From contig VIIQ02000004.1 of the NCBI GenBank assembly GCA_007449985.2, forward strand, positions 682,001 to 746,000: a stretch of DNA of 64,000 nt, read 5' to 3'. Source of the stretch: Desmodesmus armatus (lineage: Eukaryota; Chlorophyta; Chlorophyceae; Sphaeropleales; Scenedesmaceae). The notes beneath the pieces were generated by a model, which saw only the letters and a program-made list of their open reading frames with translations, did no database searches and was not told the DNA's origin. Positions within the stretch are counted from its first letter, which is position 1. The number at the start of each line of letters is the position of its first letter. Made by a program: the position numbers and the translations under genes. Below, in pieces: positions 33,703 to 45,714 of this stretch.

Positions 33703-36700
33703 CAGGCCTGTTCGCGCGCAGCTGAGGGGTGTGCTGCTGCTCCACTGCCCTGTGAGGGGGTCATAGCGCTCCACCATGGTGCAGGGCTCTGCCCCATGCA
33801 GCTGCTCATTGCCTGTGCTGCCACCCATGACATACAGCTTGCCGCCAACACACACAACACTGCAGCTGGAGCGCGCGTGCTGCAAACGCACACATACAAA
33901 CACACACAAATGCGATTCTGACTGTCAGTAGGATTGCATCGGCCGTCATCAAGCAAGGTGCCTCACACAAACATACACACGTGCATATGGAAGGATAAGG
34001 GCCGGTCACCAAAGTGTGAGAGGGCGTGAGGGCAGGAAGTGCAGCGAGGACATGAGGGAGCATGGGAGAAAAGAGGTAGGCAGGAATGAGACCCAAGCCT
34101 GCTGCAGCAATGCCACCAACAGCAAACCCGTGATGACCGGTACCGTGTGCGATACCAAGCGAAGTCATACAAATAGCTGCCACCTGCAAACATGAGTGCT
34201 GCCGTGCACTGCCCCAGACGTGCTGACAGCAGCCACGCCAGCATAGGGAGTCAAGGCTGCCGCAAGGCTCTTACCTGCATGCTGGTGAGTTCAGTCCAGC
34301 GGCCCTCCCGTGGGTCATAAGCCTCAACAGAGCACAGCCTGCATGCAAAGCAGCATCACACACACCCATCAGGTGACACACAGCAAGCCAAGCGGCCAGC
34401 TGCCCTGCACACCCACCGACGTCACTGCCATACACAAGATGACAACCATTGATGGGCAGATCCAGATGGCATGTCACGACACGCCTCTCTCAGGGGGTAG
34501 CAGGGGGTACCCAGCACCTGGACAGAACTACAAGGGCACTGAACCCTTTGAGGATTACCACACTGGGCGGATGTTGTATCTGTTTCAGCATTGATTGGCT
34601 CACTGGGTGCATGAAACGTTGATAGGACAGTTGGACCATACTGCCATGGTACATGGCTGCCACCAGACCAATCACCCACCTCCTGCGGGCCTCATTCATG
34701 CCTCCCAGCACCAGCAGCCGCCCTCCCAGGCTAGCAGCAGCGCAGTACTTGCGCTCACTGTGCAGCTGCGCCCCCAACACCTGCCAGCTGCCACGCTGAG
34801 GGTCAAACACCTCAACAGTCCTGCACAGGACAGGACAAGCAGGACAGGCAGGTGGGGGGTGCAGTAACAGCAGACTTGTGACGGCTGCGCTGCTGCAAAC
34901 AATGGTCTGCGGCTGCTTTGCGTCTTGATAGGGAAGATGCTGCGGTAGTCAACAAAGTATGTTGATCCCACATGAGCCGTGGGGGTGGATGCACTGCTGA
35001 TGTGCTTGCGACTCACTGTGGTGCGATAAAACATGCTGGCTGTGCGCAAGCTTTCAACAGGCAAACAACGATCTACGCATGTCAGACTGCCATACCACAT
35101 TCCACCACATCACATCACAAACCCCAAGAAGGGCAGAAGGCAAAGGGCAAGGGCAGAGCCCACTGCAGGCTGTACCTGTGGATTGCCTTGCTGGCTTGAC
35201 CGCCCAGGGAGTAGAGGCAGCCACCTTGAGCCACGGCCGCGTGTGCATAGCGGGGCTGCAGCATGTCTGGCAGCGACTGCCATGTGGAGCTGGCGTGGTC
35301 ATAGGCCTGCGGGACAAACAACGATAAAAACACCTTTACTGTGATGACATGGCTTGCATGGGGACCATGCATGCTTGAGCAGTCCCTCAGAAGCAAAGAG
35401 CATGTCATGTTGATGCTGCAGCCAAGGCCGCCGCGTTGCCACGATGAGGGATGTCAGCAACAGACTCGCAAGCAGGTACCGTGCCTTCTGCACATGTGCA
35501 AAGTTCAGTCAACGTCAATGTACCTGAAGAGGTGCGGTGCTTACCTCCACGGCTGACACCACCACATTGACCTGAGTGCGACCGCCAGTCACATACAACA
35601 CACCTGCGACACAACCAAGCATGCAACAACTCCTCATTGGGCGCAAGGGCATACTTACACCGCTGTTCGGCACTCTTTATGAAACAACAGAGTGCACCGT
35701 ACACGGTATACACGCACCTCCTGTGCCAGTGACTCCAGCATGCAGGCGTGACAGCCGCGGCCCCTCACAGCTGTGCCACTCCTCATTGGCCACATCCAGC
35801 CGCGCCATGTAGTTGCTGCACATTGCTGCACAGGAACAAACAAGAATCAACAACAGACACCCCATACAGTGACAACCCGCCGGTGTAAGGAATGTGTGTT
35901 GCATCAACATATGAGGTTCTGCACCATGTCCGATAAGCCAGCATGCCGTGTCCTAGCAGCCAGCCAGCCATACCAGCTAGCCAGGCCACTGGCCACCAGC
36001 ATGCAGGCTGTGAAACGACTACCAAAATTACCTCTCAGGTGCACTCACCTCCCCAATGATGTACACCTGGCCCCGCGTGGGCACGCCTGCCCCAGCAAAG
36101 GGCAGTGCGCTGGGCAGCATGGGGCCTGACTTCCACATGTCTTGCACAGGGTCATACAGCTCAACAGCCTTCAGGCCTCGCCACGAAGGGTCGTGGCCAC
36201 CTGCGAGCGAATACAAGGCACAGCACAGCACAGCACATGTGGAGGGGGCACATGCTGTGGTGGAATGCTCCAGGCGTGAGCATCCACACAGAGGCAGTCG
36301 CTGATGCCAGCACTGTTGCCAACACTTCTTGCCCAGCTAGGTGGCACAGACCTAGAAAACCGCCGGCATTGAACACAGCATGAGCTGCACACGCACAGTT
36401 GCATTGCCTGTGCTAGGCCTAGATGCTGCACTGCAGTGTGTACCACAACCCCAACCCATGCGGTGCTTTGCCCAATGAACCATTCAGTCAGGAGGTGTGT
36501 GATGACGATTGACATGTGGGTCAACCAGCAAGCCACCTACCTGCCACTAGTATGGATGTGGGCTGGTAGCCCCGCTGCCGGCCCGGCCACGCCTGAGCCA
36601 CGACTGCCCCAATGCGCTCAACCCCACACCAGCCACCAGTCACATCACACACGCCCTGCATGCAGCTGCTGCCCGCAGCACTGCTGCCGCTGACGCCTGG

Positions 36701-39700
36701 CACTGCGTTGTTGCTGTTGCTGCACGCCAGGAGCCCGTCACGGCTGTTGCTGCTGCCGCTGCTCGAGCTGTTGTTATTCACATCCAGAGACGCCCGGCCT
36801 TCACCCCACCACGAGTTGCTGCTGCCGCTGCTAGTGCTGACAACCACTGTCGAGGTATCCACAAGGTCAGGTACCTCATGCGAAGTAGCCCTAGAGCCAT
36901 CTAAGCGCTGCCCAGCAACAGAAAGGTCAGCCACGGGAGGACCTGCCTGCCTCTTGGACACCTGCTGCAGTTGAGTTTGTGGTTGCTGCTGCTGCCACGG
37001 CTGTTGTTGCTGCTGGAGTTGCCAGTGGGGCTGTGTATGGAGGCAGGCCTGGGCCGCACGGTGCAGCTGCTGGGCCAAGTGCACTGCTGCGAGCCCAGTG
37101 CTGCAGGCTTGTAGCTGCTGCTGTGAGAGCTGCTCCTCAGGCAGAGCAGACAGCTTCAGGAGGGGCAGCAGCTGGGGCAGGTGAGTGTGGCGCTCAGCGG
37201 GGCGCTGGCACACCCAGTCAGACACGAAGCACAGCAGTTCACTCTCCTGTAGGAGCAGCAGCAGCACCAGCAGCAATTACAGGATGTCCTTGTCATGAAA
37301 GCCGTCCAATCTGACCAATCACGCCTTCCTCTCGTAAAAAGCTACAGCAGCCAGCCTGGAGCCTGGCCAAACTGTAAAGCTTCAGGCACAGCATGACAAT
37401 CCATCCAACGCTGGCCACTGCACACCAACCACACTGGTAGAGTCATCATCATTACACGTGTTTCCGGCCAGGTTCATTGTGCAAGCAGCAAGCTGCAAGC
37501 AGCAAATCGACCTTGGTGCAAGACAAGCAAGACACCACCAGGCGACCAGTGACCTAGGACACTAGAAAGCCTGTGCCAGTTACGGCCACAACGCAGGCAT
37601 ACAAAGGGCATAAAAGCAGCAGCGCTGAAACGGGCTGCTGACGACCACCCCAAACATGCTCCTATGTGGTTTCAAAACCAAACTACTGTAGTGGTATTCC
37701 CAAGGACCTGTGGTCAGCAAGTCGCTCGAGCGCCCCAAGCAAGCACTAGGCGTAGCTGGGTGAGCAGAGCTCTGCAACCCACAACAGTAGCTGTTCGCCA
37801 GGTCACCACATCAGCTGCTGTGCAACCACACATTGAAAACCGCCCCAGAAAACCATCCATGTGGCATCCATATGTCCGTGTTGTGGGATAGGGCGGGTGA
37901 TCCTGTGAGCTGTGTGGCAGACAGCTCGATCCAAGCCACAGCACTCTCATGCACTACTGCTGCTGCTGCTCCCTGACTGTCCACGCAGCTAGGTTGCTCC
38001 TTCTCGCCACCTGACGTGGGAACCTTCAAAGATACCTTGCCACGACATCACACCACACCAGATAGCCGCTGCATGTAGACGCTGCTGCCACGGGGCGTTA
38101 TCCTCGACAGGTCCCCCGAGCATGCTGCCTTTGCCGCATGGACGGACTCTCCGGCTTGGGGAAGGGCCACATCGAATATGACTTGCTCTAATTAGCCATC
38201 GGCTAGCTCCAGAGGCGAGGTTCGAGCGCAAAGCGCTGGCTGCTCCATCACTGCATCGCTGACGTTTCCAGGACCACCACGAGGAGGTTGCAAGTCCCTA
38301 GTCCCTAGTCCCTAGTGGTAGAGTCAGTCAGGCACAATCTCGACGGTCCCCTGACAGCTGCGGCAATTCCATGCGTTCAGCTCAGCAGTATGGGTCCTGA
38401 AGCCCCTGTGCTTCAGTGTTCAAGGCAGCTGCCGGTTTGCATGCCATGCAGTACAGAAGCCCCAGTCAGCTGTCTGATCTGCCGCTACTGCTGCTTCAAA
38501 GTAATGTGATGCACAGTCACCTGCTCCACATCCACAGCCTCACAGGCCAGCAGCTGGCGCAGCAGGGGCTCAGGGAGGCGCATCAAGGCCTGACGGCTGT
38601 CAGGCAGCACCAGCAGGGTGGACAGCCGCTTGGCTAGGTAATCAACCTGTACACATGGCCGGCACAATGTACACAGGCGTGTTTCAGTCACATGGGGGTT
38701 CTGAAGCAGAGTAGGGTTGACTAATGGCTGTAGCCCGTGCACGCTGAACATGCGAGGCAGCCAGCAACAGCTCAGCAGGGCAGTGGGACATGGTCAACTG
38801 CATGAACACGCCCTCCCAGGAAGAGAATGCGGCGGTGCCCGACCATGCTTACACCGTAACAAAAGCCTGTCTTCATGTTGCAAGATGAAAACGGCACTGA
38901 TACTGCACTACTCACCGCCTCTGCCTGCAGCTGGTTGCACTGGTAATGGTGCGCCAGCAGCAGCACATCCACGCAGGCATCAGAGCTCAGGGCAGACCTC
39001 AGGAACTGCACACAGACAGAGCCAGCGGGGCAAAGCAGGGCAGGGCAGTGCTTGGTAAGTACTTGCACCAACACGCCGTCCCAGCAGCTGCTGCAGGGGG
39101 GGTTAGTGGGTGAGTTGCACAGTGTCCTCAGTGATGACAGCACAGACGGGTGGGTTGCCAATGTGGTGAAATGAAAGGGCGCATGAGCAGTCTGGAAGGG
39201 AAACAGACAGTATGTTTGATGCTGAGCCAACCCCTTACCTCGCAGCAGGCATCCTGCAGTGGTTGGACTTCCAAGTAGGCTGCCATGTCCAACAGCCACG
39301 ACACACTGTGGGCACACACCTGCAGGGCAGCACACAGGACCAAGGGTTCATAGGTGTGATTATCACTCAATGACCTTGGCGGGCGGCACGGCCAAGCTTG
39401 CAGCGCTCAATGCTGACACGCCGTCCTGGAAAAGCCAGCAGCATTTTATGTACAACTGTGTGCATGCAGCACAGCAGGTGTAGGATCACTGCATCTGCCT
39501 GACAGTTGGTAGGCCGAGATGCAAATGCACGTGTCACGTCTCCTTGTCAGATCAGCAGGATACTGCATGCGCAGCATACGACGGTGTACAAAGCATACTG
39601 CGGGTCCTGCCATGGCTGTGCTATCCTCCTCACCTCCAGGTTGTGTTCGTACAGGATGCTCAGCAGTGCAGACAGCTGCTGCCCTGAGTAGGGCAAGTCA

Positions 39701-40262
39701 ACCACCAGCTGTGCATTCAGGCCAGCTGCATTGCAGCCTGCCATGCCGCTGGCACTGGTTGCATGTTGCTGGTGCTGGGTTTGAAGGTGGCTGTTTGCTG
39801 CTGTGCAGCCCTCCCGCATGCTGCGCCCAGCACCACATAGAAGTGCTCTGCAATGCGAGCAGTGGGAGCACAGGGCAGGTGTGTTTGGGCAAAAAGCTGA
39901 TGTAGACTACCTCAGGGCAGCTGTACGTGTTCTGAACAAACTACGTACTGCTTGCATGGGTGTGATGTGCTGCCCATTGGGAAAGCAGCACTACACAGTC
40001 TGGGGCTTGCTGGTGGAGGTGCACTGCCAAGGCTTGGGTAGATGCTTTGCTTGCTCGTTTTCAGCTCATGAACCATGGCATCTGATTTCAAACACGGTTC
40101 ACAACAAGCGTACCTGAAGAATCCAGATGCTGACGCCAGCACGATGCTGTGTGCTGCCAGCACCTCCCCAGACGACGCTCTGATGTGGACATCAGTCAGC
40201 TGCTGTTGGCGCCAGAGTGCTGTCAATGCCTGCCAGTGCGTTGCCTGGAAGTCCTGCTGCAT
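33685..40262 (-). CDS. BTB-BACK-Kelch repeat protein
   Basis: The start exon (ATG at 40262) codes the first BTB half, with LTDVHIRASSGEVLAAHSIVLASASGFFR, followed by exons with VVDLPYSGQQLSALLSILYE, VSWLLDMAAYLEVQPLQDAC and FLRSALSSDACVDVLLLAHHY. A BACK region follows (LLCFVSDWVCQRPAERHTHLPQLLPLL, near 37230). After a long Gln/Ser-rich linker (36530-37060) come Kelch blades in separate exons: KAVELYDPVQDMWKSGP (36170), DVANEEWHSC (35790), YDHASSTWQSLPDM with YAHAAVAQGGCLYSLGG (35200-35310), VEVFDPQRGSWQVLG with GGRLLVLGGMNE (34690-34820), VEAYDPREGRWTEL (34300), and GGKLYVMGG with VERYDPLTGQW (33740-33860). The stop is TAG at 33685. Such proteins usually act as substrate adaptors of Cullin-3 ubiquitin ligases; that role is inferred from the family. 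About six blades would close a propeller. Confidence 0.82.
38292..38320 (+). repeat. Short heptamer repeat (AGTCCCT)
   Basis: Three complete head-to-tail copies plus a partial copy within an intron of the Kelch gene. Confidence 0.8.
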
Positions 40263-41058
40263 CGTGATTCAGTTGATTACGTCCGCCAGGGATCACTCTG
40301 ATGCCTGTGCACGTTGCAAGAGGATCCAAGTGGCTTGGATGGGACTTTGTGCATCTTGATCTCAGCTGATTGCGTCAACTGCGCTCATTAGGAACGCCAT
40401 GGTGAGACGGCAACAATACAGATCAACACGAATGTACGTGGTGACGTGAGGCCGTGGGCGCACGGACATGGACAAGCATCGCGATGTTGGTCAACATTCA
40501 TGTCATGACTGTATTTGAACAGGGACCAGCCTGGCAGCAGATCTGTGCTCTGACGTTACCCTTGCACACTACTTTTGGTTGGACAGGAACCAAACAACGC
40601 TCTAACAACCCTATCTGAAGCATGGCCTGAGTGGCATAGCCTCCCTGGCGATGGGGCTGGCCCTGAGGCGCCCTGAGGGTTGGTCCATGTCCAGCTAGCC
40701 AGGTGCCAATGACAGCTGGCTTCAGCCAGGGAATGGCTGCATTAAATCTGCCTGATTCAAGGACATTACATTCCACCCAATAGTGGGGCTTGCAGAGAGG
40801 CAGCCCTGGCCGAGCCTGATCCACAAGGCTGTGCATTCCATTTCTGCACCATTGCCATTCGCATCGCCATGTTTTGCACACAGCGGCGAGCCATGATGTC
40901 ATCCTTTGTACATGTGTGTATAGCCCGACAGACCACTTTGCTGTGCTTGAACATACCATAGTAGTGTGTGTGGCCCTCCACGCACACACTGTCACCCACA
41001 ATGACCCCAGTGGCTCGAATGCTACACAATCACCACACAGCCTGCTGTCCTTGCCAGG
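40263..41058. other. Intergenic: Kelch-gene promoter and FBPase 3' region
   Basis: Both neighbours are on the minus strand, so this holds the 5' side of the Kelch gene and the 3' UTR of the FBPase gene. A minus-strand TGTAA (near 40766) could be the FBPase polyadenylation signal. No coding region is recognised. Confidence 0.4.
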
Positions 41059-43960
41059 CTACACAGTATATGTCTTGCCATCCAGCTGCTGCACATCTTG
41101 GTAGCTCATTAGTTCCCTCATGTCCTCAGGGGACCCCATGAACAGCGGCAGCCGCTGGTGCAGCTTGCTAGGCATGATGCCGCGAATGTCCACCTTGCCA
41201 TCACTGGCTATGCCACCCGCCTGCTCACACAGCAGGGCCAGTGGGTTGGCCTCGTACACAAGCCGCAAGTGGCAGCGGGGATTCATGCACACTCCTGCAA
41301 ACAGCAGGCAGCAAGGATACTGACCTGAGGAATCCGGGATGGCACGGGTGGGGCCAGGGCACCATCTGTGGGTACGCTGTTCATGCCACCACCTGTTTGC
41401 TGCCACATCTCGACTGCTGCCGCCTGCTGACTTGGTGTACACTGTATGTGTTGAAGACTGCTGCCTGGCCAGCTGCTGCTGCCCCTCATGCAGGACAGTA
41501 GCTGCCCAGCGTACCTCCGTACAGCAGTGTTCTATGGAAGTCCCCAACCAGTGAGCAGATGTACCGCGCGCTGTACTGCTTGGGGTTTTGGCCCTTGCCC
41601 TGCCTCACAGTGTCGATATACTGCTGCAGCCCCTTGGGCCCTGCAGGCACAGCGCAAACAGCATCACAGCAATGGACTTTGTTAGCACTGCTGCGCCCTA
41701 AGGCTGCAATGTGCATGGCACCATGCTTTGGCACAGAGTGTGAGCCTGCAGGATCAGACGTTCAAAGCGGCGCCGACAGAGCGCCGTCCCAATTGATGCT
41801 GCGCTAGCGCTGGGGCCTAGCACTGACACAAGCAGGAGATACACATTGCAAGGAGGGATGTGCAAGGCTGTAGCAGAGTCAAAGCCTCTTCAGTGGGGTG
41901 ACGGTGATGTTGACACACAACCCTCGACACAAGCCCAGCTGTTGTGGTGTGTGCGGCACGCAAGTTCAGCCCTTGACCAATGCATGTGGCAGCCCTCCGC
42001 TCTGACTCCTGGCCCCTTGTCTCTGTCTGAATAAGCTCTCCCATAGCAACACAGGGCTACAGCTGGCCGTCAGTGAGTGAGCAAGATGCGCAACTTTGCG
42101 CGCACTCACAGTCAAAGTAGCGTGCATCATTCACGCTGTAGATCTGCCCCCGCTGTGGTATTGTGATGTTGGGGTGCGTCAGCATGAACTCCCCAAGCAA
42201 GGGGTCCAGAGTGAAGCCATGGGTGCCCTGCAGGACAAAAGCGGCGGCAACAGAAACTGCGTCACAAGTCCGCAGTCCAACCCTTGGCGCAGTTGTGGCT
42301 GTAGCAAGCAGACATTGCACTGTCAAGGATGTGCCTTCGTTGTGGGCGGTTTGTTCACCACCCATGACAGCAACTGACAGAAAGATTGACTGTCTTTCAA
42401 ACAGATTGCAAGCTGAAGCAGTGTCAACACAGCCTCCAACTGCTGCCAGGCTTACCGAGCCAATAGAGATGACCAGCATGGTGGCTGAGGAGTACAGGGT
42501 GTACCCGGCAGCCACCAGCTGGCTGCCTGGCTGGAGCACTGCTGCTTGAGGATCCACACCGGCTGCCGCTCTGTAGACGCCAAAGATGGTGCCTGCATGT
42601 GGGACGGCAGGCGTGGTTGTGGGTTGGGTGAATTCGTGATCGCAGTGACTGGCAGTAGGAGGGGATGCTGTGAGAGGGCAGTAGGTTGTGCTGTCCCTGA
42701 TCAAGGACTGCAGCATCCATGGGCTGCCATGCATAAGCTGAGGGTGCTGCACTCAGCTGTGCCGCACATGTATCTCAATCAGCTGCTCAACATCGACCCA
42801 GCCTTGCACTGCACACCAAATTGTGCCCAGTACAGCCCCCACGGTTAACACGCAGATCCACGCTGTGCGCACACAACCAGACTGGACCCCTGCAGGCACC
42901 TGTGGGTATGGCTGCGTCAATGTTTCTGCTGCCATCCAGCGGGTCAAACACCACTGCATAGCCGCCGCCGCTGCTGCCGTTGCTGCTGCTGCTGCAAGGT
43001 ATTGCTGCATCGTCCTCTTCACTAGCCAGCACCACAACACTGGGGTTGGATGACAGGGCTGCCTTCATGATGTCATTCTGGACACAGAGGACGGGATAAG
43101 TAGACGCGTGGATCTTAGCTCGAGCACGTATAATAGTGTTTGGCATGCCAGGCAGAGTATGGGGATGCGCTGCGGGTCACAAGGGCTTGCAGCCCTGTCT
43201 TCAAACTGTGGCCTGCCAAGCAGGCCAGCCTAGCACAAAAATTCTTGTTGCTTGGCCAACAGCGATCTGCATTGGCCAAGCATAAGTGACAAGACCTGCT
43301 AAAGCCAGCATAAAGCTTGGCGGTATGAGGTGCACGCACCGCAACAACATCCAGTTTCTTCTGTGTGTCGCCGCTGCCGCCGCCCTGCTGCTCGGCAGTG
43401 CCATACAGTCCTTCCAGGCCTGCGCGTGCAACCTTGGAGGATATCTGCTTGGCCGCCAGGGAAATTGACTGGAAGAGCAGCGCCAAGCTCTGGCCTGCAG
43501 TGCACATATGTCAGGTGCAGCACGGGAAGGGGAAGTGACATGAAAACAGGCTGCGGGAGAGGGGGGGGGGGGAGGCGCTGGGAGGAGAGGGGGGTTGCGC
43601 AAGGGGGCAGCTGCCAGTAGTAGACGATACACAGGAACATAAACGATTTATTCAACAAAGGGCCCAAGGCTGAGCTAATTGATCGGTGACTGGTGGCCTG
43701 ATTGGACTGACAGTGGGCAATGACCCAAGTGGTTGCAACCACTCATGAGTCTCTGATCAGCAGTGCAATGCATGCTTACCATCACTTCCTGCATTTGCGG
43801 CAACATAGCCAGTGACATCTAGAGGCATGCTCCTGGTCTGCTCCTGATCCTGAATGCTTGCTGCAGCTGCCACTGCTACTGCACTGCGTGATGCTGCTGC
43901 TGCTACTGGGTGTGGGGATGCAGCAGTAGCAGTCTGCAGAAAGCGAGTCACAGGCCGTCT
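41059..43960 (-). CDS. Plastid fructose-1,6-bisphosphatase, type without redox loop; first exon not found
   Basis: Minus-strand exons carry the family landmarks in order: an Ala-rich stretch [12 protein letters not shown] (43870, transit-peptide-like), [16 protein letters not shown] with KKLDVVA (43330-43450), [14 protein letters not shown] (43030), the metal/active-site motif [18 protein letters not shown] (42930), [12 protein letters not shown] (42590), [19 protein letters not shown] (42200), [11 protein letters not shown] (41540), [17 protein letters not shown] (41230) and [15 protein letters not shown] (41140), with a TAG stop at 41059-41061. It hydrolyses fructose-1,6-bisphosphate in the Calvin cycle or starch route. 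The 170s loop with three regulatory cysteines of light-activated plastid FBPase is missing; a short Ser/Gly spacer with one Cys stands there. With the Arg in [10 protein letters not shown], this points to the cpFBPase II type. The first exon found begins at an acceptor (43960), so an upstream ATG exon is missing. Confidence 0.82.
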
Positions 43961-45714
43961 GCAACGAAGATCAGGTGAGGGTAATATAGTTGGATACGTG
44001 TGTTTGTTGGCTGAAGCGTGCAAACTGCCCTTGCACTGCTGGGAGATCGCCATGTGGATCACTTCACAGCGAACTACTGGGCTTGCACCGCACAACGATG
44101 TCCATGTTGTGGGTCTACATCAAACAACAGATAAACGTCCGTGTAACAAGTCGCGACTGTGACACACCCCTGGTCCCAGCTGGGAGGCCAACTGCAAGCA
44201 AGGCACATCGCCGCAGCCCCTGCACCGCTGCTTCCCAGGGCCCCTGCTTCCGTAGCACGGTGGTTACAGAGGTACCACACAGTCCCCAAGCTCCATGGCC
44301 AGGCTGGTTTCATGGCCAGCTTGCAAGCTGATAAACCCATGTCTGCTTGCATTCACACGACATACTCCACAGCAACAAGGAACCTTCGAGCAGCTTGACT
44401 TGCGAACAACCACGCCAGGCTAGCATGGGACTGCGAACAGTCAACGACCGCTAGCAGGCACAAGTAGGCTGCACATTCAGCCGAACAACAAGTCCTTGAC
44501 AGGCATTGACCTGCTGGATGTCAGGCACACACATTGTACACAAAACGTGCCTGGACGCAAAACTGATGCCAATCACGCATGTACAGGCCTACCCCAAGCT
44601 GGCGAGAGACCATCTGCGGCAAGCTGGCTCACAAGACTGCACAAAATCTGCAAACACAGGCTGGAACGCGCTCTGAAGCACAACCAATGTGGCTGCACAG
44701 CAAAACCCTCAGGGCTGCCAGAGTCTTTCGTCTCAAGGGCGCTGAGGCAATGGTGTTGTGTGTGGATAAGGGGCCGCAAGCCCAGGGCCAGGCAGGCACA
44801 TGCAAGCCCCACATCAACGAAAGCATGCCTCACATCAGCTGACCAGCAAACTCCCTGACATCAGACTTGCTGCCAGCTGCAAGCTAAGCAGTAGGTGTCC
44901 ACAACATGGCAAGCTAAAACAGCGCAAAAGTTGTCACAAACGCAGGCGGAACAGAGCCAGAGCGTGCATAGACTGAGTAGTGCATGGATCACTACATCAG
45001 CTGCACCCGCAAGCCTGCGCTGCTGCCAGCAAATCTCAACAAGCCTCACGACAGCAACTAGGGTTGGCTGTCGCAGTAGCTCTCACAACAAACAAAAGTT
45101 GACCAGTTCAGCCAACACAACCAGCACAGCAGGCCTTAGGTTTATCTAGCTCGCTTACAACATAGGCTCATGCATGATTGTGCACCGCACTCAACGGCAA
45201 GCGCACCCAATCCACGCTCACGCAGCAGCATCAGCGCACCACTGACACCTGCTCAGGGCATGGTGCATAAGATAGACGGAGCTTGAGTTGCAGCTCAAGC
45301 AATGTTGGCATATGCCACATGCCAACCACGGACGCATACTACATACTACATAGTGGAAGACTCCAAATCAGGAGTGCATCTTGCATCACCCTGCCTGTAC
45401 ATCATACACTTTGTGGCGTGCCCTGCAAAACTGCCGCCCAGCGACATCACCGGCATAATGCCCCTCAGCCACGCTCCCTCTGCCCTATCTCTTGCAGCCT
45501 TGACTGAAAGAGGCAAAATTGCACAGCCCTGGACACTGCAACTCTAAGACAACGCAGCAGCAGCAGTCTCAGCTGCAGGGAAGAAGCAACAAGCTCACAG
45601 CGCACATGATTATTGAGATAAGACTGTCCCAGAAAGAAGCCTGGCCGCCAAAAGCACAGCAAGCTTGCACTTGGGTTGAGCAACACAGACTCTGTGCTGG
45701 GAATATCTCTCCTG
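43961..45714. other. Intergenic: FBPase 5' side and hydrolase 3' side
   Basis: About 1.7 kb without a clear gene. The initiator exon of the FBPase gene must lie here. Several short minus-strand ATG frames (for example near 44352) were tried, but none joined in the right phase. It also holds the 3' UTR of the alpha/beta hydrolase gene. Nothing else is recognised. Confidence 0.4.
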
